From Formicarius rufipectus (taxonomy: Eukaryota > Chordata > Aves > Passeriformes > Formicariidae): 64,000 nucleotides of DNA. The translations under genes and the position numbers were made by a program. The notes under the pieces are model-generated. The model worked only from the letters and a program-made list of their open reading frames with translations, did no database searches and was not told where the DNA came from. Below are positions 47,951 to 62,300 of this stretch, one piece after another (the stretch's first letter is position 1; the number at the start of each line of letters is the position of its first letter). The stretch is taken from the NCBI GenBank assembly GCA_013399695.1, contig VXAU01003506.1, positions 1 through 64,000 of the forward strand, read 5' to 3'.

Positions 47951-50336
47951 CCTCAGCTTCAGTTACAGATATTCTTCAACCAGCTCATAGAATTTGCAAC
48001 ACTAATTTGTAACCATTCTCTCTTTTTAAGGCACTCCCTTTTCTCTAGAAGAAGATAAGAGAAATAAAGGGTTCCCCAGAGCTACATGTAATGAACATAG
48101 TATTTCATACATGCCTTATAGAGTTGAAAAAATTGATTTGGTTGAGTAACCTGTGTGTAAGCAGCTTTTAATAACAAATATTCATATGCCAAAGCAAATC
48201 ATTCCAGTCCATTGAGTATATATGTATTAAAGTAATTTTCAAAATACTATTCTGTAGCCAATGAGCTAGAAAGGGTCATGCATTATTTTTCAATGTGTAC
48301 ACTTATTTATGGAATAGAAGGGGGGAACACAAAATTTTTATGGTTATCTGCCTGTCCAAAGGCATCTATAATTTCTTCCAGCACAACTATACTGTTTGGA
48401 AGAAGGATCAGTGATGTTCTTTCCTGGTTTTGGAGTTGCTCAGTGGGGGCCAGCTCCACCACAGGAGAACAAGGACTGTAACTGCATATCTCTTTCTCAA
48501 CAACAGCTTCCATTGTTTTTGGCATGAAATCCCAGGATTTCCAGACAAGAGGTCTCAGAGGTAGCCCAAGGGAAATGGGTGAGGTACTCGTGGTTTGAGA
48601 GCGTTATTGGGATTGTGTGTGAGCAGAAATCCAGTGTCTTGGCCTCTATTTTTCCAGCATGGAGAGCAGCATTGGAGCACCCAAAAACTTTCTGGCAATC
48701 TACCATGTTTCCTGTGTGTAGGCAACAGCTGTATGATGTTTTTTCAGGGTCATGGTTAGACTTTGGTCATTTAAATTTCAAACAGGTAAATCTTTATTCA
48801 GCTTAATTTGGTTTCAGATGAGGATAAAACATGGGCAGTGCTCCTGTTTTTGAAGGTGTGTGGCAGGGAAGTTGGAGTCAGTAGTAGGAGTGTGATTAAC
48901 CTTGGATTCATTCACATGTTTTGAGATTGGTTTTTATTTTGCAACAGTAAATCATAATACATATGGGACAGTTCGACATTCACATGCAGGCAACAATTAC
49001 TCGTAGCCTAGGGCAAGGGGGCAGGGAGGGAATTTTTGCCAAGGTCCAAACATTCATGGATTGCTTTATTTTTATTGTACATGTGTGGGTTTATCACCTA
49101 GAAATGGAGATAGAACAGCAGAAATGCCCATTTTCCACTTCAAACACCTAAACAACAGAAGCAATTAGTCATTTGCCTCCTCTGGAGAAAAAGAGCATTT
49201 AAAAAATATATCCCAAGCAGGAATATGCATGTGTGCCATATTCCATCATTAGCGTATCACCAGCCAGAGTACTTTATAAATATGCACAGATGGTTCTTGT
49301 TGCTGGTTAAGATTTACAAATTTGGTGGTTCATATTTTTAAATAAAACCTCAAGTGCTAAATAAAGAAAATGTCACAACTCTTTAACAATGGAAAAAGAA
49401 AGGTCTAGTTCAAAGGCACAGCTGTGGGACATCATGGGAGTAGAATAAAACAGGAGGTCTTTCCCTGGAGAAGCTGGATGTCATATATTTTAACCATTAT
49501 TTTTATGGTTATAAAGAGAAGTCTGTGTCTGATTTCACCTTTTGGAGCTCTTCTGCCCCCTCAGATGACTGAAGGGGCTGGAAACTGTGGGTTGCTTTGC
49601 CTCTTTTTTGTCCTGTGAGTGCTGTTAGATACAAGGTCAGGCAGTAGCTCTGAGAGAAGTGGGACTGTGGTGCTGCAGTTGCAGAGCAAACAGAGATTCT
49701 CTGTCCTGAATAATCTGCTGCCTGGAAGTGGTTACATCCAAGTTTGTGTGTGTGTATGGATAAACATATATGTATATTAAAAAATATAAACAGTATACTC
49801 AACAGCACACTTGGGTGATGACAGAGGGTGTTAGTGGTGATAAAAATTATGTATCATTTACTTTTATTTGTGTTTTTTGCCCAATACTGCAGTGAAACAA
49901 ACATCAAAGTTTCAGTCTGTGCCTCCTTTTATACCCACATCTGGAAGGGAACCCTTCATTTTATTTATTTTTAAAAGGAAAATACTATTGAGTGAAGTGG
50001 CTTAAGATTAAGGTTAAAAAACCAAACAACCAGACACTAAATGAAGTGGTGTTTTAAAGTTAGTGGAATTCTCTGTGTTGCGTATTTGAAAGTTTTTAAT
50101 TGTCCGGTCTTTTCTTCACAGGGCTGTTATCTATTTGTTTACCAGTGTGGAAGGCAAGGAGCAACAGGGATGTACCAAGCATACCCAGCCGAAGCTCTTG
50201 CTTGCTCTGTCACTGAAAAGCCCTTTAGCAGCCTTGATCAACTTTTGGTTTTCTCAGTCCCTGTAAAAACAGTGCTGGCCAATCCACGACTTTGGAAGGG
50301 TGCAGAAAGGTGAACACATGGGGACAAACTCTTTTT
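47951..50336. other. Intergenic, nothing recognised
   Basis: No gene recognised. A short GT/TA-rich stretch lies near 49745-49790. Minus-strand frames at 48307-48525 and 48497-48706 abut but have no family similarity I can name. Confidence 0.45.
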
Positions 50337-50395
50337 NNNNNNNNNNNNNNNNNNNNNNNNNNNNNNNNNNNNNNNNNNNNNNNNNNNNNNNNNNN
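50337..50395. other. Assembly gap (59 N)
   Basis: Fifty-nine unknown bases flanked by T runs on both sides (50332-50336 and 50396-50404). The gap probably replaces a poly-T or T-rich simple repeat that was not resolved. Confidence 0.95.
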
Positions 50396-53300
50396 TTTTT
50401 TTTTAGCAGTTGATATGCTGACTTTCTTTCCCCACATTGATGTGCTGTTCTTTCTTTTCCCCTGTTTTTGATAATGTTTCTTCTTTTAATGTACAAGGAT
50501 GGATGCAGGGTCAACCAGACAAGATTTTTTTGTTTGTGTTAGCCTCCTTCTGATCAATGTGTGAGCTGCCCTGAATGCTGTAAGATGCCGAGCTGTGAAA
50601 TAGATGGCATCATGTACCAGTATGGGGGAATATCCAGCTTTTTGCTTCTAGTGTGACTATTTGTCCTCAAAAGGATACTGCTGTGTAAATACATTGATCT
50701 TTTAAAAAAGGTAAAGCCAAGAGAGTAAGGTCTGTATCAAGCCCCTGTGAAGCAGCTTCTGGAATAAGGCCTTGCATTTTCCATGATTGCCCTTCAAAAT
50801 GAAAGATGTGGGATCTGCCCAGAAGCTCTGCCCATTCAGCTTGACAAAGAGCAAACTGAAAATTGATTTGATAAAAGATTGATATAACCATGTTTTCTTT
50901 AGCTAAAGAGTTCTTCAGTAGAGCACACAAGAGTATGATGAGATCTGAAGGCTGAAAGCTGACGGCTACAAAACAAAAGGCAGAGTTTAACAATGAATGA
51001 ATTAACTGGTGAAGCAGCTCACTGAGATGTGGTGTGTGTCCTTTTGCCTTAAGTCTTCATGGCAAAGCTGAATGCTCTCTGAAATGTGTGTTAGGACTCA
51101 CTCAGATTAAAAGTTTCCAGCCCAGTTGCATGCATAGCTGGGTAAGAAGTTCCCTGCCCACTGTTTGTAGCTTTCAGACCCTTAAATTTCTTCCTGACTG
51201 AGCTTTAGTTTGGACTCTATGTAAGGAAAAATACAAAATCTCCTTTCAATATAACTCAGTAAAATAGTTTCAGAAGACCTTTGCAATCTAATTTTTTTTT
51301 TTACACTCCTAATGGCTGAACTGTGCTGAACTTGCCAACTCCTCTTCTCTTTCTTGATTTGCTCCCCTTTACACTTCTTAATTTGACAGCAGATACTGTA
51401 TTAAACAGCTGCTAGACAGTCAGAAAATTCTTACTTTATTCACTTCCAGAAATAAACCCTCCATTTTTTTTTAACCACGCTCGTTAGACATATTTCATAT
51501 CCAAAGCGAAGTTAATTTTTGGTAGTGATGATGCTGAACAACTCATTTTCATGGCACTTAGGCTTGCTTCATCTTCAGGAATAACTTTTGATTGTTTCCT
51601 GTCACTCAAAAATGATAATTTAATGATGATTAATTTAAATAAATCACAGCTTCAGGAAGTACCCCTAAGCACGAGCATGGAGCTTCTCCACAGGCTACAG
51701 GGGGATCACCTCCTCCCCTTCCTCCTTTTTCTCTTCCCTCAGTGTTTGCAGGGCTGTTTTTCGCACTTTCCCCTATCACTGCTCACTGTCTGCAGCTTTT
51801 TGCGCTTTCTTGAATGTATTTCTCGCTGAGGGACTGCCACAGAGCCATTGAAACTCAATGGGCAGCTCCACCTCTCAGGCAGGCACCTGCTGTCGATGCT
51901 GAGCCATATGGGGGGTGGTGGGAGGGCAGTGCACACAGACACATGCTTTTCCAGATAGTTTTTCCCAAAAATGTCCTTCAGCAGCTGAGCTTCTCCTTCA
52001 CGCTGCTGTGTTTCAGGTCACGAGTCTCTGGGACCCATGTGCGGCTGTTGTGTGGAGGCTTAGCCTGAGGTGACAGCTTGGCTTTAGAGGAGGGAAGTGT
52101 TTGTTGATCTTTATTGGCAAATTTGTTCTTAAGACCATGAATTATAATTGATTTTTAATATTTTTTTCTTAAAAAAGCTGAATTATTTCTTGCTTTGTTT
52201 TTAACTCTTCTTCATGTGGTCAAACTGGTGACTTAAGTAAAAGCAAGAGAAAAATGTGTACAGCACTTGATGCCCAAGGACAGCCCAGGGTTTGCTCAAG
52301 GCTTGCAGTGTTGTGGATGGCTCTGTTATACCTTCAGTGCTTTTCCCTGGTTTTATAGCTGCAGTTCAGTCATCTCCTGCAAACAGTTCACTAAAAGGTA
52401 TGTGCAGTCAGGTTTTATTTCATTGTTATTTCTCTGATATTTGTTCCTCTCAGCAGCTTGGCATTTCTGTATCTTAATCTTCTCAGTTTGCTAGCAAGGA
52501 AAGGAAGAAATGTACAAATACTGGAAAAAGACATGTTACAGGAGCAGAGTTTCCTCCTGTGATAGGAAGAGCAGCATCACATCCCATTCTTGGTGGTAAA
52601 GGGCTCTTGTTCACCTCTGGACACTCTCCTCCTGGATTAACTTAATTTTTCCCTTTCTCTGCACCTGTGTTTTGCCCATGTTTCTATGAGGGCTGGAAGA
52701 AGGTTTTTTCATTCAAAGGGGAATGGTTCTACCCTACAAAATTATTTGCTTGGATAGAGGCTTTCAGTAGTGCACAGAAGAATTAAAACAGGGATACTAC
52801 TGTGAATGGCATAGGGAAGGGAAGCTGCCTTGAGGGCACATTCAATAGGCTATGGGAGCTGGGTCATGCTCAGACACCTCAAAATGCCTATCCGAAACTC
52901 TTCCAAGTTAATTGTCTTGTCCTGTCTCCCCTTCTCCACCAAGTGAGTGGCAGCCACTGGAACAAACATTCAATAGAAATGCAGTGGGTAACTGTCATTT
53001 TTCTGATCCATCTTGTAAGAGCCCCAGGAGTTCAGAGTTTTGATGCAAACAGAGGATTTCAACTGAACAAAAGCAAGTTACAGAGAAAATTGTGCAGTAG
53101 GAATTGCACTGACCTTTGCAAGGTTATGTTCACCCCATCTTTTGCCACCTGAAGATGTGATCTTGCGTACCCAGTGTTTATAATGGTCCACGCATATGTG
53201 TCAAAAACATTCTCCACGTGCGTCTGGTTTTTATAGCTGCAATATGACTTGATTTCCCACAGGAATTCCTCTTATCTGATTTGTCTATGCAACTCCATTC

Positions 53301-56300
53301 CATAGTAAGCATTTGCACTGTGGCTTTACAGTAAGCTAAGTCTCTGCTCTGTGTCTGTGTAACATCCAGTACAGTAAGTCTACGTCAGTCATCCATTTAA
53401 AATCATGGTACATAGTTTTGTGCTCTTTGATTGAGATTTTCAGCACTGCAAATCTCTAGAAGTTACCTGCATTTTCAGACAAAATTCTTGTTGAAATTGG
53501 TGAAGAAAACCAGGCTGGTTATTTAGGTGTCTGAGTACAAAGTCAGCTTTAAACACTGGGCTCTGCCAGTGTTGTCTCTTGTAGTGCACTGAGATGCACC
53601 CATTGCTAATTGCATAATAAATCAGTGCAAATTGCACACTGTTGTGGTGCTCTGGAGCAGCCTTTGCAAACCTGCAGCCTCTGCTCACCAAGCAGCTGCT
53701 GCCCCATGTGAACTCACTGTCCTGCTGCTCCTGAACACATCAGCTAAAATCAGTTACCAGCAAATAGAAAAAAAGTGTGTGCTGGTGGATTGATGAACCA
53801 AGGATCTCTGGGGTTTAAAAGCATTAATCCTCTTAATTTCAATAGCAGCAAAGCTTTTTAATTGCTCAGATGGTCTTCCAAACATGCCCTAAGGAAAAAG
53901 CTAGTCTTCCCCAGTTGTGAGGATGGCTGTCTCTCTTGGAATAGATGGAGCTTATGGAAACTAGAGGTAAGGACTGGACTGGAGCTTGAGTAAAATTGCC
54001 CAGTGTGTCACACTGACATTTCTACCCCATACTGTCATGGATAAACTTCTAACAAAGGATGAAATTCATATGGGAGGCAGCTGTGGCTCCCTGAGCTCTG
54101 AAGGTTTCAGGGCAATGTGTACTGACCTCCTCCCGTACCAGGAGCTGTTGTTGGGATGGGGATGATGGTGTGCTGCAACACACTAGGAGTTAAGTTTCAG
54201 TTACAAAATTATTTAGCCAGGCTGTTTTTATTTAGCCAGGTTTTACTTACTTATTTTTGAAAGGCAGGTCTCCCCTGCTGGCTTGTCAATTGTCAGGCAC
54301 CTAGGGGTGTTTCCGTGCTTTCATGGTGATCAGAGAAAAAAGAAGGAACGCAGCAGCAGTTCTATGTCAGTCCTTGGGGATACTGTCCTTGGTGTGAAAT
54401 GTATAAAGACCTTTTTATATGATAAATTACTGCAGGGACAAGCACGTCCATCACAGACAGATTCCTACTCCACAAGATGCTGAACAAATAGGGAACAAAA
54501 ATCTGGGTATTGTCCCAACTAGATCCCTGGAACAGTATGTATGTAACCTGAAGTCTGTATGCACAGTTCCTTGCATTGGTGCCAAAGACAGAATGGCACT
54601 CTATGTAGATTTGGTGAGTTTCAGAGGAATTCCCAATAAGAGTCAAACTCTGTCCCGAGGCTGCAAAAATCAGAAGGAAAGTTTTATGTAACTTTTGAAT
54701 CAAATTAAATAAATTAAAATACTTTTTAAAAGAAATTTTAAATTTCAGATTGTGCTTTGTAAATTTCATTTTTACCATTACTTTTTATTATAAATTTTCC
54801 AAATGTGAAATTAAAAAAAAATTGAGATTTTAAGAAGATTAAACTATCTTGCTACCTTCTTCCTGATTTCTTTTTAGCAATCAAGAATTAATCAGAAATG
54901 ACCCTTTCATAAAAATGGCTTTAATTTTGACAAAGTTTTTGCTTTCTAATGAAAAACTGTTTTGGTAGAAAATCTCCAAACAGAGTCATTAGCAAGAACT
55001 CTTAGCTTCTGTAGCTTAAATACTGTTAGTGTGTCAGGGTCTTGAAGTTAACTCAAGGTTTCAGATTATTTTTTTAGTTTAAAATGAAGAAAATCCAAAG
55101 CTGTAAACCCTGTTTTATCTGCACATAGCTTTGCTCTATTTGTTTGTTCCTTCTGAAAATGAGTATTTATGCATGTGTGTTTTGTTTAGAGCTTTATATA
55201 AGGACAGGAAAAAGTATTTTAGAGGACGGCTGGTGAACAAATATGCTGGAGAAATACTGTTTCTCCATGAGTTTCAGGCTGAAGCACAAACTGATTTATT
55301 AGAGTTTTTCCTTATTTGTAACAAATGTTTTTCTATTGCCCCTATCAGTTGGTGACACCGTTTCTGTGGTAAATGAACTGACATGTGAAGGTAATGATGA
55401 CAAGGGGCTGATAATGGATGGTGAGTGGAAAGGGGGGGTTTGGAGCAACAACATGCCCTACTGAGGTTGATCCAAGGACATCTATCAATCAAAATCGTGA
55501 CAGCAGTCAGGGAAATTTAATTGGAGATTCATTGAACCCTTAATGATGTGACAAAGAAAAATAAGGAGGCTAAAAAAGGCTTCTGGGCTTTTCTTCCCCT
55601 TCATTCTGCCAGTTTTCAGAAGGAGAAGGGGACCGTGGGATTGCCAAAGGCGCCTATTGTCATTGTGTCTGTAAGAGGTAATCATCAAGCTTTGAAGGAG
55701 AGCAGTGTTTGGAGCCATACGTATATATATATATTTCATTGCTTCAGTTCAGGAAAGGGGTTTTCAAAGACCTTTGCTTTAACTCATGTGGCAGACCTAC
55801 CTGCCTCTTGATTGTAATTGGAATTATTAAAAGAAATGCTAACAAGGTACGTGTGCCTTGCATGAAAATGGGGAAAAGCCCTATAATAGTGTGGCCAGGG
55901 CTCCCCACAGAAAGCTTTATTCAAACCCCGCTTTCTCCTAATCTTGTTTTATCACCAACAAACATGAGGAGTTACATCTGGAAGTGTGCTCATGTTGGAA
56001 CTTGAGACCTGAGTTATGTGGCTAGTAAATGACAGGATAGATAAAAGGCTACCATTTTCTCTGAGCTGCCTTTCAAAACTAGCATGGGTGCTTAGCGCAT
56101 ATGGATAGCTTCTCTTGTCTGGCTTTTGCATGCATTTCCATAAATAATACATTAATATTATTTTAATGGAATGCCCACTATGTGGAGGGGACTCTCCGCA
56201 GATGCAGAAAATCCCATTAATTTTTTTTCCATTCAGCAATTCTCTCCCTCTTTGAATATGCCTTGTAAGAGGTTGATCTTTGGGTTGGGAGTACTCTGCT

Positions 56301-59300
56301 GGGAAAATACTTTATGCACTTGAGAGCTTAATAATTTTTTTTTTATTGATTGGAAGACCCTTTCCCTGTTTTGATTGAGCTTGTTTAGTTCAGTGTTTAC
56401 TCTGGGTAAAATGACAGTGAATGGCATGTTTTATCAGTGCATGGTGAATTTTATCTACATCTTTATGTTTTCTTTAGTCAGATCTGGTCCTACCACATGA
56501 GACAAAGCCATGTACTTGTAACATGACCTATGTCAGTGAACCTCTGGAAGAGCAGCAACAACTCCTGCAGAGATATCTAAATATTTGGGTTTCTAAAGAG
56601 TTAAATACCTTGATATTTGTATATCTAAAGAGCTAGATATCTAAATATTGTGTCCTCAAGCCAAGTCAGTGGGCAGATGTAGCCATTAATGTGATGGTCA
56701 GAATTTGTTTTGGCCAAATTTGTAAAGATTTGGGCAAAGTTAAAATATAAAGGGAAAACCTTCTTGCTTCCCCCTCCCTTCCTGCAGTGAGCTGAGAAAA
56801 GCTGATAGGAACCAATCAGGATGTAGAGTGTTCGATAACACACACAGAAGATGGGATTCAATAATCCTCACCTTATCTCTTCTTATTTCTGAAGCTGGTG
56901 ATGTGCATCGATAATTAGAGTGAATGGCAAGCTGCAGTGCCACCCTGACCTCTGGGGTACCAGTTGCCATTAATAATAATGCAGTCAGACAAAAAGGTTT
57001 TAGCACCAAATTAATACAGACAGGATGAGAAAAGGGGGATAAAGCCAAAGGGATAAGCCAAACCCCTTGGTGTCATCTGGGTATCCTTTCATACTGATCT
57101 CTCCCTTCATGGTCTTTGAATCCTATTATTCTCTTCTCTTTACAGGCAGGAATATTTGTTTAATTATGCTATGGGATGGGAGGGGGAAACAAGAACAGGC
57201 TTGTATCTAACTACCCTTTTTGCTCCACAGAAACCTGTACTTGCCTTGGCAGAGACTGCATTTGGAGACTTTGTGTGCCCAACTGGACCTGCAGATGGGT
57301 TCCATGTAGCTTTAGTTGTGAACTCAGGGGCCCATGCTGGAAAATTCAGGCACAACTCCTCTCCTGCCTGGGGAGAGTGCAGCTCATAGCACATCTGAGC
57401 TCACACCAAAGCTCTCTAGAAAGAGCACTCCTCTAGTGTGCTGCTGTCTGCATACCTCCATGGCTGAAAAATTAGCCTGGGTTTGTCACTGTGAAGAGCT
57501 TTGCACATGTGAAGTCAGAGCATCTGCATTGGCCAGCCTCCCTGTGCCTGCCCAAAAGCTCACAGACACCTGTGAGATATAATAGTAGAAAAGTCTGCGT
57601 TAGAGGCTGCATATTATTCCTACACATAAACATAATGGGTGATTTCTGAAGGCCTTCAACTTTACCCAGGCTCTGCTGTTTCTCAAGACAGGTGACATTT
57701 TGCCATCAATTTTGATGACTGTCAGTCTTAGAACCCAAAGTAATCCCTGCACCAGTGACCTTTGCTGCCTCTCTGTGTTCCACAGTTTAGCAGAATTCCT
57801 TGAGCCCTTCATAATGCAGGGGTAGAATGGAAATTTTGTGTCAGATTAGAATGCATATATGTCTCAAAAGTTATTGTTATCAGAACTGGAGCTGGCAATT
57901 TCCTTGTCGTGCCTGAGAAGGGGTTTCACAGCAGTGTCCTCAGTTGAGTACAGCCCATGTGACGAGGCCTCCTTTCATCTTTTTCTTTGACTGCTAATAC
58001 TCCTGTGCACGACCAGTGGGATTGCACAAGCTGTTGTTGGTTAGCTATGAAGAGTCCTACCATCCATGCATAATCCAGCCACCTCTGGATAATGTATTCA
58101 CAGTAATTTCTGTGTTAAGACTGGCCCTTCTCCCCTTCTCCATGCTTCCACTAATGCATAGCAGTTTCTCTTCCATTTGACTTACACAGCCTTTCTGTGC
58201 CCCTCTTGAAATTGCCTCCTCTCACTTCATTCCCAGTTTGGTGGTGCTTCCTACTGCCAGCATACGTTCTATGTTTAACAGCTGCCCTTGAAATGGGATT
58301 AGTCTTTTATATGCATCTGGCACCGGACAGATTTGTGGGAGGCGATTTAGGGTATTACAGGGTGTTTAGGCCCACACAGGGTGTGCCATGTATGGGAGTC
58401 TGTCAGAAAGCAACCGATGTTAATCCCTGCTGCAAGTTGTATCTACTTCATCTGGTTTTACCACTCTGATTAGCTCTCAGAAACCCATGTTGACATTAAT
58501 CTTAAAATGGGGGGTTTATTGTTTGTTTGTTTTTAAGAGCATTTCCCTGGCTTCTTCAGCATTCTGTTATCTTTGCCCTTTGGTGCAGCATTGTTGATGC
58601 AGCATTTTTGTTTATGGTTGATCTTCTGGCCATAATCTAGATGTGACCACTGGCACTGCAGCTGACCTTGCTATATATGCTATTTCCCCACCCCTGTATT
58701 TATACTCTGGCAAAAATGTGCACAAAGGAGTGATTTGGGGAAATCATCTGGCTGGGAAAGGTAGCCCCAAACACATTTATTTCAAAAATGGCTTTGCCTT
58801 AGAGCTCCATGTCCCAACAGTCCTGCAAACTTGGGAGGAACGAGGATCCTCCTCCCTTCTTAGCCATTTCACCCAATCTCCAGTTAATCTGATCTCTATC
58901 TGAGACCACCAGGGAGAGAACATCTATTAAACAATAAAATAGACTGATTGTGATGTATTTTCAACCGCTTTGGGGGAATTCTACAAAATTAAGTATCAGA
59001 ATTGTTTTTCTTATTGGCAACTATTGATCTCTGGCTGTGCCAGTTTCTCTCATTAACACTTTTATTACCTTGTCAATCACAGCATAACCTGCACTAACCG
59101 GAGGCTAAAAGGATTTACCATTATTAACAAAACTGTCTGGTGCCTCAGAGCAATAAAAACAGCTGAAACCACTGGGGAGGGAGAAGTCTGCAGAGATTTT
59201 GGAGCCATTTTAGTCTGGAGACTTTGATTCAGAGGGGGAAAAAAAATCATAAAATAGGAGCCAGTTTCTCAGCTGATGCAAATGATCAAAACCTCTAGGA

Positions 59301-62300
59301 AGCATCAGAGCCACTGGGCCATTTGTTTTCAAGTAAAGGTCCAGCCAGAACTTCAGGGTATTATCTAAAAATAGAGCAATAATACATGAGGCTGTCTGCT
59401 AACACTGAACAAGGCAATGACTGCCCAGTGTCAGAGGCTGTGACTGATTTCCACAACCTGAGAGTCCAGTTTGGGGGACTCAGTAACTTTGTAAACTGGT
59501 GTCCCTTTACATGTCCCCTTAAAGACTGGAAAAAGATGTTTCAGGCTTTTGAGAAGCACAAAAAGGCGTTGCTGTGAGTAACTATGGAAATGACTATTGG
59601 CAGGGACTGCGTGTGCACTTGTACTGTAGTTGGGGGCACCTGATGTGTGTGTGATAACGTGGTGGCAGCAAATGAGATAGGGAGCTTGCTGCTGGCACGT
59701 TTCAGTAATAAGAATAATAATAAAAAATCAGTTTCTTAAAAACATTCCAAAGCTGGTAGTTTGAAGGATTTGGTCCTTGGTGTGATCCTAAGCAAAATTC
59801 TGTTGCTTCAGGGCAGGGTGTCCCAACACTCTGAAAGCTGACCCTAAACTGCAATGGGACATGGTTATCAAGCCTCTGATGATGCAAATCTCTCATGATA
59901 ACCTCTGAAGTAGGGTACTTGATAACAGCTTCTGGCAAGAAGGGATGTGTTACTTTCAGTACCTAGGTCTTCTCTCAGGCTTAAGCACCTTTAGAGGCAC
60001 TGTGGTTAAAAATCTCTTGTAATCTCTGGTGCTACAACATTTATATATAGAAGACTTCATCTTTAATTCTCAGTTTCCAGAGGACAAAATAGAAGGCTTG
60101 GGGTCTGGCATGACTGGCAGAGGTGGCCCTCAAGTTTGTTGTGAGTACTTGCTCTTTCTCACTGACTGTGGGAGAAATGTATGTCATGGGAATGTAAAGG
60201 TGGTGGGAATGGACAGTGTCATCCTGAGTATTTAGCATTCCTCAATACCTGAGCACTCAGCTGGCTTGCTTTCTTAGGGTAACGTTTCCAGCAGCATTTG
60301 TTTTAGGAGCACAAACTACTGGTGTGCTTGCAATGAGCTCAAGGCAGACACCTCACAGCCCAAATGTGAATATGGATGGAGAAGCAAAGCCCTTGTCTGT
60401 GCTTCAGGCCATGGGACAAGTTACGCTGCCTGTGCTGGACCACAGGTGATATATGCAACACACTCCTCTCCCTTTGCTCCTCCAGACCAGGCTCTGTGAT
60501 GGAGTCACATCTGTATCCTGGTATCACTCCTGAACTCTGCAATGTGGCAATGAGCATTTCATTTCTCCCTTCCCCTTGCTATTGCTCCTGAATGGGCAAG
60601 GCTCTGAGGTTTTTTTGTTTGGTTGGTTGGGTTTTTTTTACAAAAAGGAAAAAAAAAGAGCGCTTTATTTTGACAGTGACTTTGGAACATAGTGGGCTTT
60701 TTTCTCTACTGCTATGGTAATATAGTCCAGATTTTTTGTCTTTTTTCCTAACCTCCAAGGTCACCCAGACACTTCAGGGATGCGAGGCTGCTCACTGGAG
60801 TAAGAAAGCAATTGACAAAAGGCACAAGATGGGTGAAGACAGCCATTAAAATCCTTCTCTGGCTCTAAATATAGCAACCTTGCCATGCCAGTCTCCTGTA
60901 ATTTGCATGTTGAATTAGCATCTCATTAATATCTTACTAGGGACACTGGAAACCTAATGACAAAAACAAATGCAGCATGTGCAAAGAAGAATAATAGAAG
61001 GAATGAACTGAATAGAAGAGCTTTTTGTCCCCTTGTGAGTATTCAAATGAAGACTCAGCTGCACTCTGTCAGCTGGGCTGTCATTTCTGACTAACCCAGA
61101 GGTGTCCCCATCACACAGACAGGCCAAAGGCTAAAGTCCCAAAGGGTATCAGCAGACCCTCAGTGGCTGGTGCACCCTGGCAGTGACTTGCACCGATTTA
61201 CATGCAAGTTCACTTTTAGTAGAGACTCCCCAAACCATACCTGCTCCCTAGGATTTTGAGAAGTTAAGCATTTGTATCAGGCGTTCCAAACTGCAGCTTT
61301 TAAAACCAAATCATCGCGAAAGATGAGGAATAAGAGAGAAGATTAATTGGGCTTTTCTGCGATCCACAGAGAGTTCATCTTAGTTCAGGAATTTCTCTTT
61401 CCTAGCTTACCTTTATCTAATTTTCTCAGAGTTCACAGTCACCACAGCTTGTATGAACTGTCCCCAAATGACTGAGTGCTTCAGCATGCATGTTCCTGTC
61501 ACTGATTTTGCTGTTAAAATGCTTCATTAATAAGGTACCAATTAGATTATGTCACTCTAGAAGCACATTGCAGATGCAAAATGGATATTCTACCGTTAGC
61601 ACCCTTCCCTTCCATCGTCCCAGGGGAAACACCAGGCAATGCAAGTAGCTTAGTGCCAGCAACTCCTCATGGTTTTGGCAGAGAATTGGGTTTAAAGGAT
61701 GCTGCCCGTGCTTTCTGCAAACTGCATTAGGGGAACATAAGGCACCTTTTGAGAGCCTTGAAGTCAAAGACCATATCTGATTGAGAAAAAGGACCCTGGA
61801 AAATGAGACACTCAAAAGCTGAAGCTAAAAAGTTTCAGGGAGAGACATGGTAGGAGAAATGTGTACATCAAAGGGTAAAGCATTGAGTTCTATGGGCCAT
61901 AAGGGGTCTTTGTTGTAAGGGCAGAATCATGTAAGGGAAGGGGTATGAGTCCCCCTCAGTCTGTAACCAGAAGGCTGAAACTTGGATAGGATAGGTTACA
62001 ATTAGAAATCCAGCACATGAAAGTGAAATCAAACAGTTGTAAATCAGGGAACACATGAAAAAAAAATCATTTGGGAACTCTAATCAGCTTTTTCCTCATC
62101 AGATTTAGCTGTAACATATTGGATTACATTATTAAGAAACCCACACCGGTAATGCAAACCATGCAAAGCATGGAAATGCTCTTCAGTTCCTCTCTATAAG
62201 CATGTTACAAGAAATAATTTGGGTCTGTGTTTACGTGGACTGTTAAGTTCCTGAGTGCTGGCATTATAAAGTGTAAATGAGTCAGTCTAAACCTGTTTTT

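Noticed and set aside
48307..48706. Two adjacent minus-strand frames that could form a broken retrocopy
   Set aside because: I could not match either translation to a protein family, and there is no poly(A) tail or target duplication. A protein database search of both frames would settle it.
54362..54778. 138-codon frame on the minus strand
   Set aside because: AT-rich, Lys/Phe/Ile-biased translation without family similarity, with a + strand frame overlapping it.
57156..57582. Overlapping frames in three readings near 57.2-57.6 kb, with an acceptor-like ctccacag at about 57231
   Set aside because: The openness in several frames on both strands reflects local composition. No domain or partner exon is visible.
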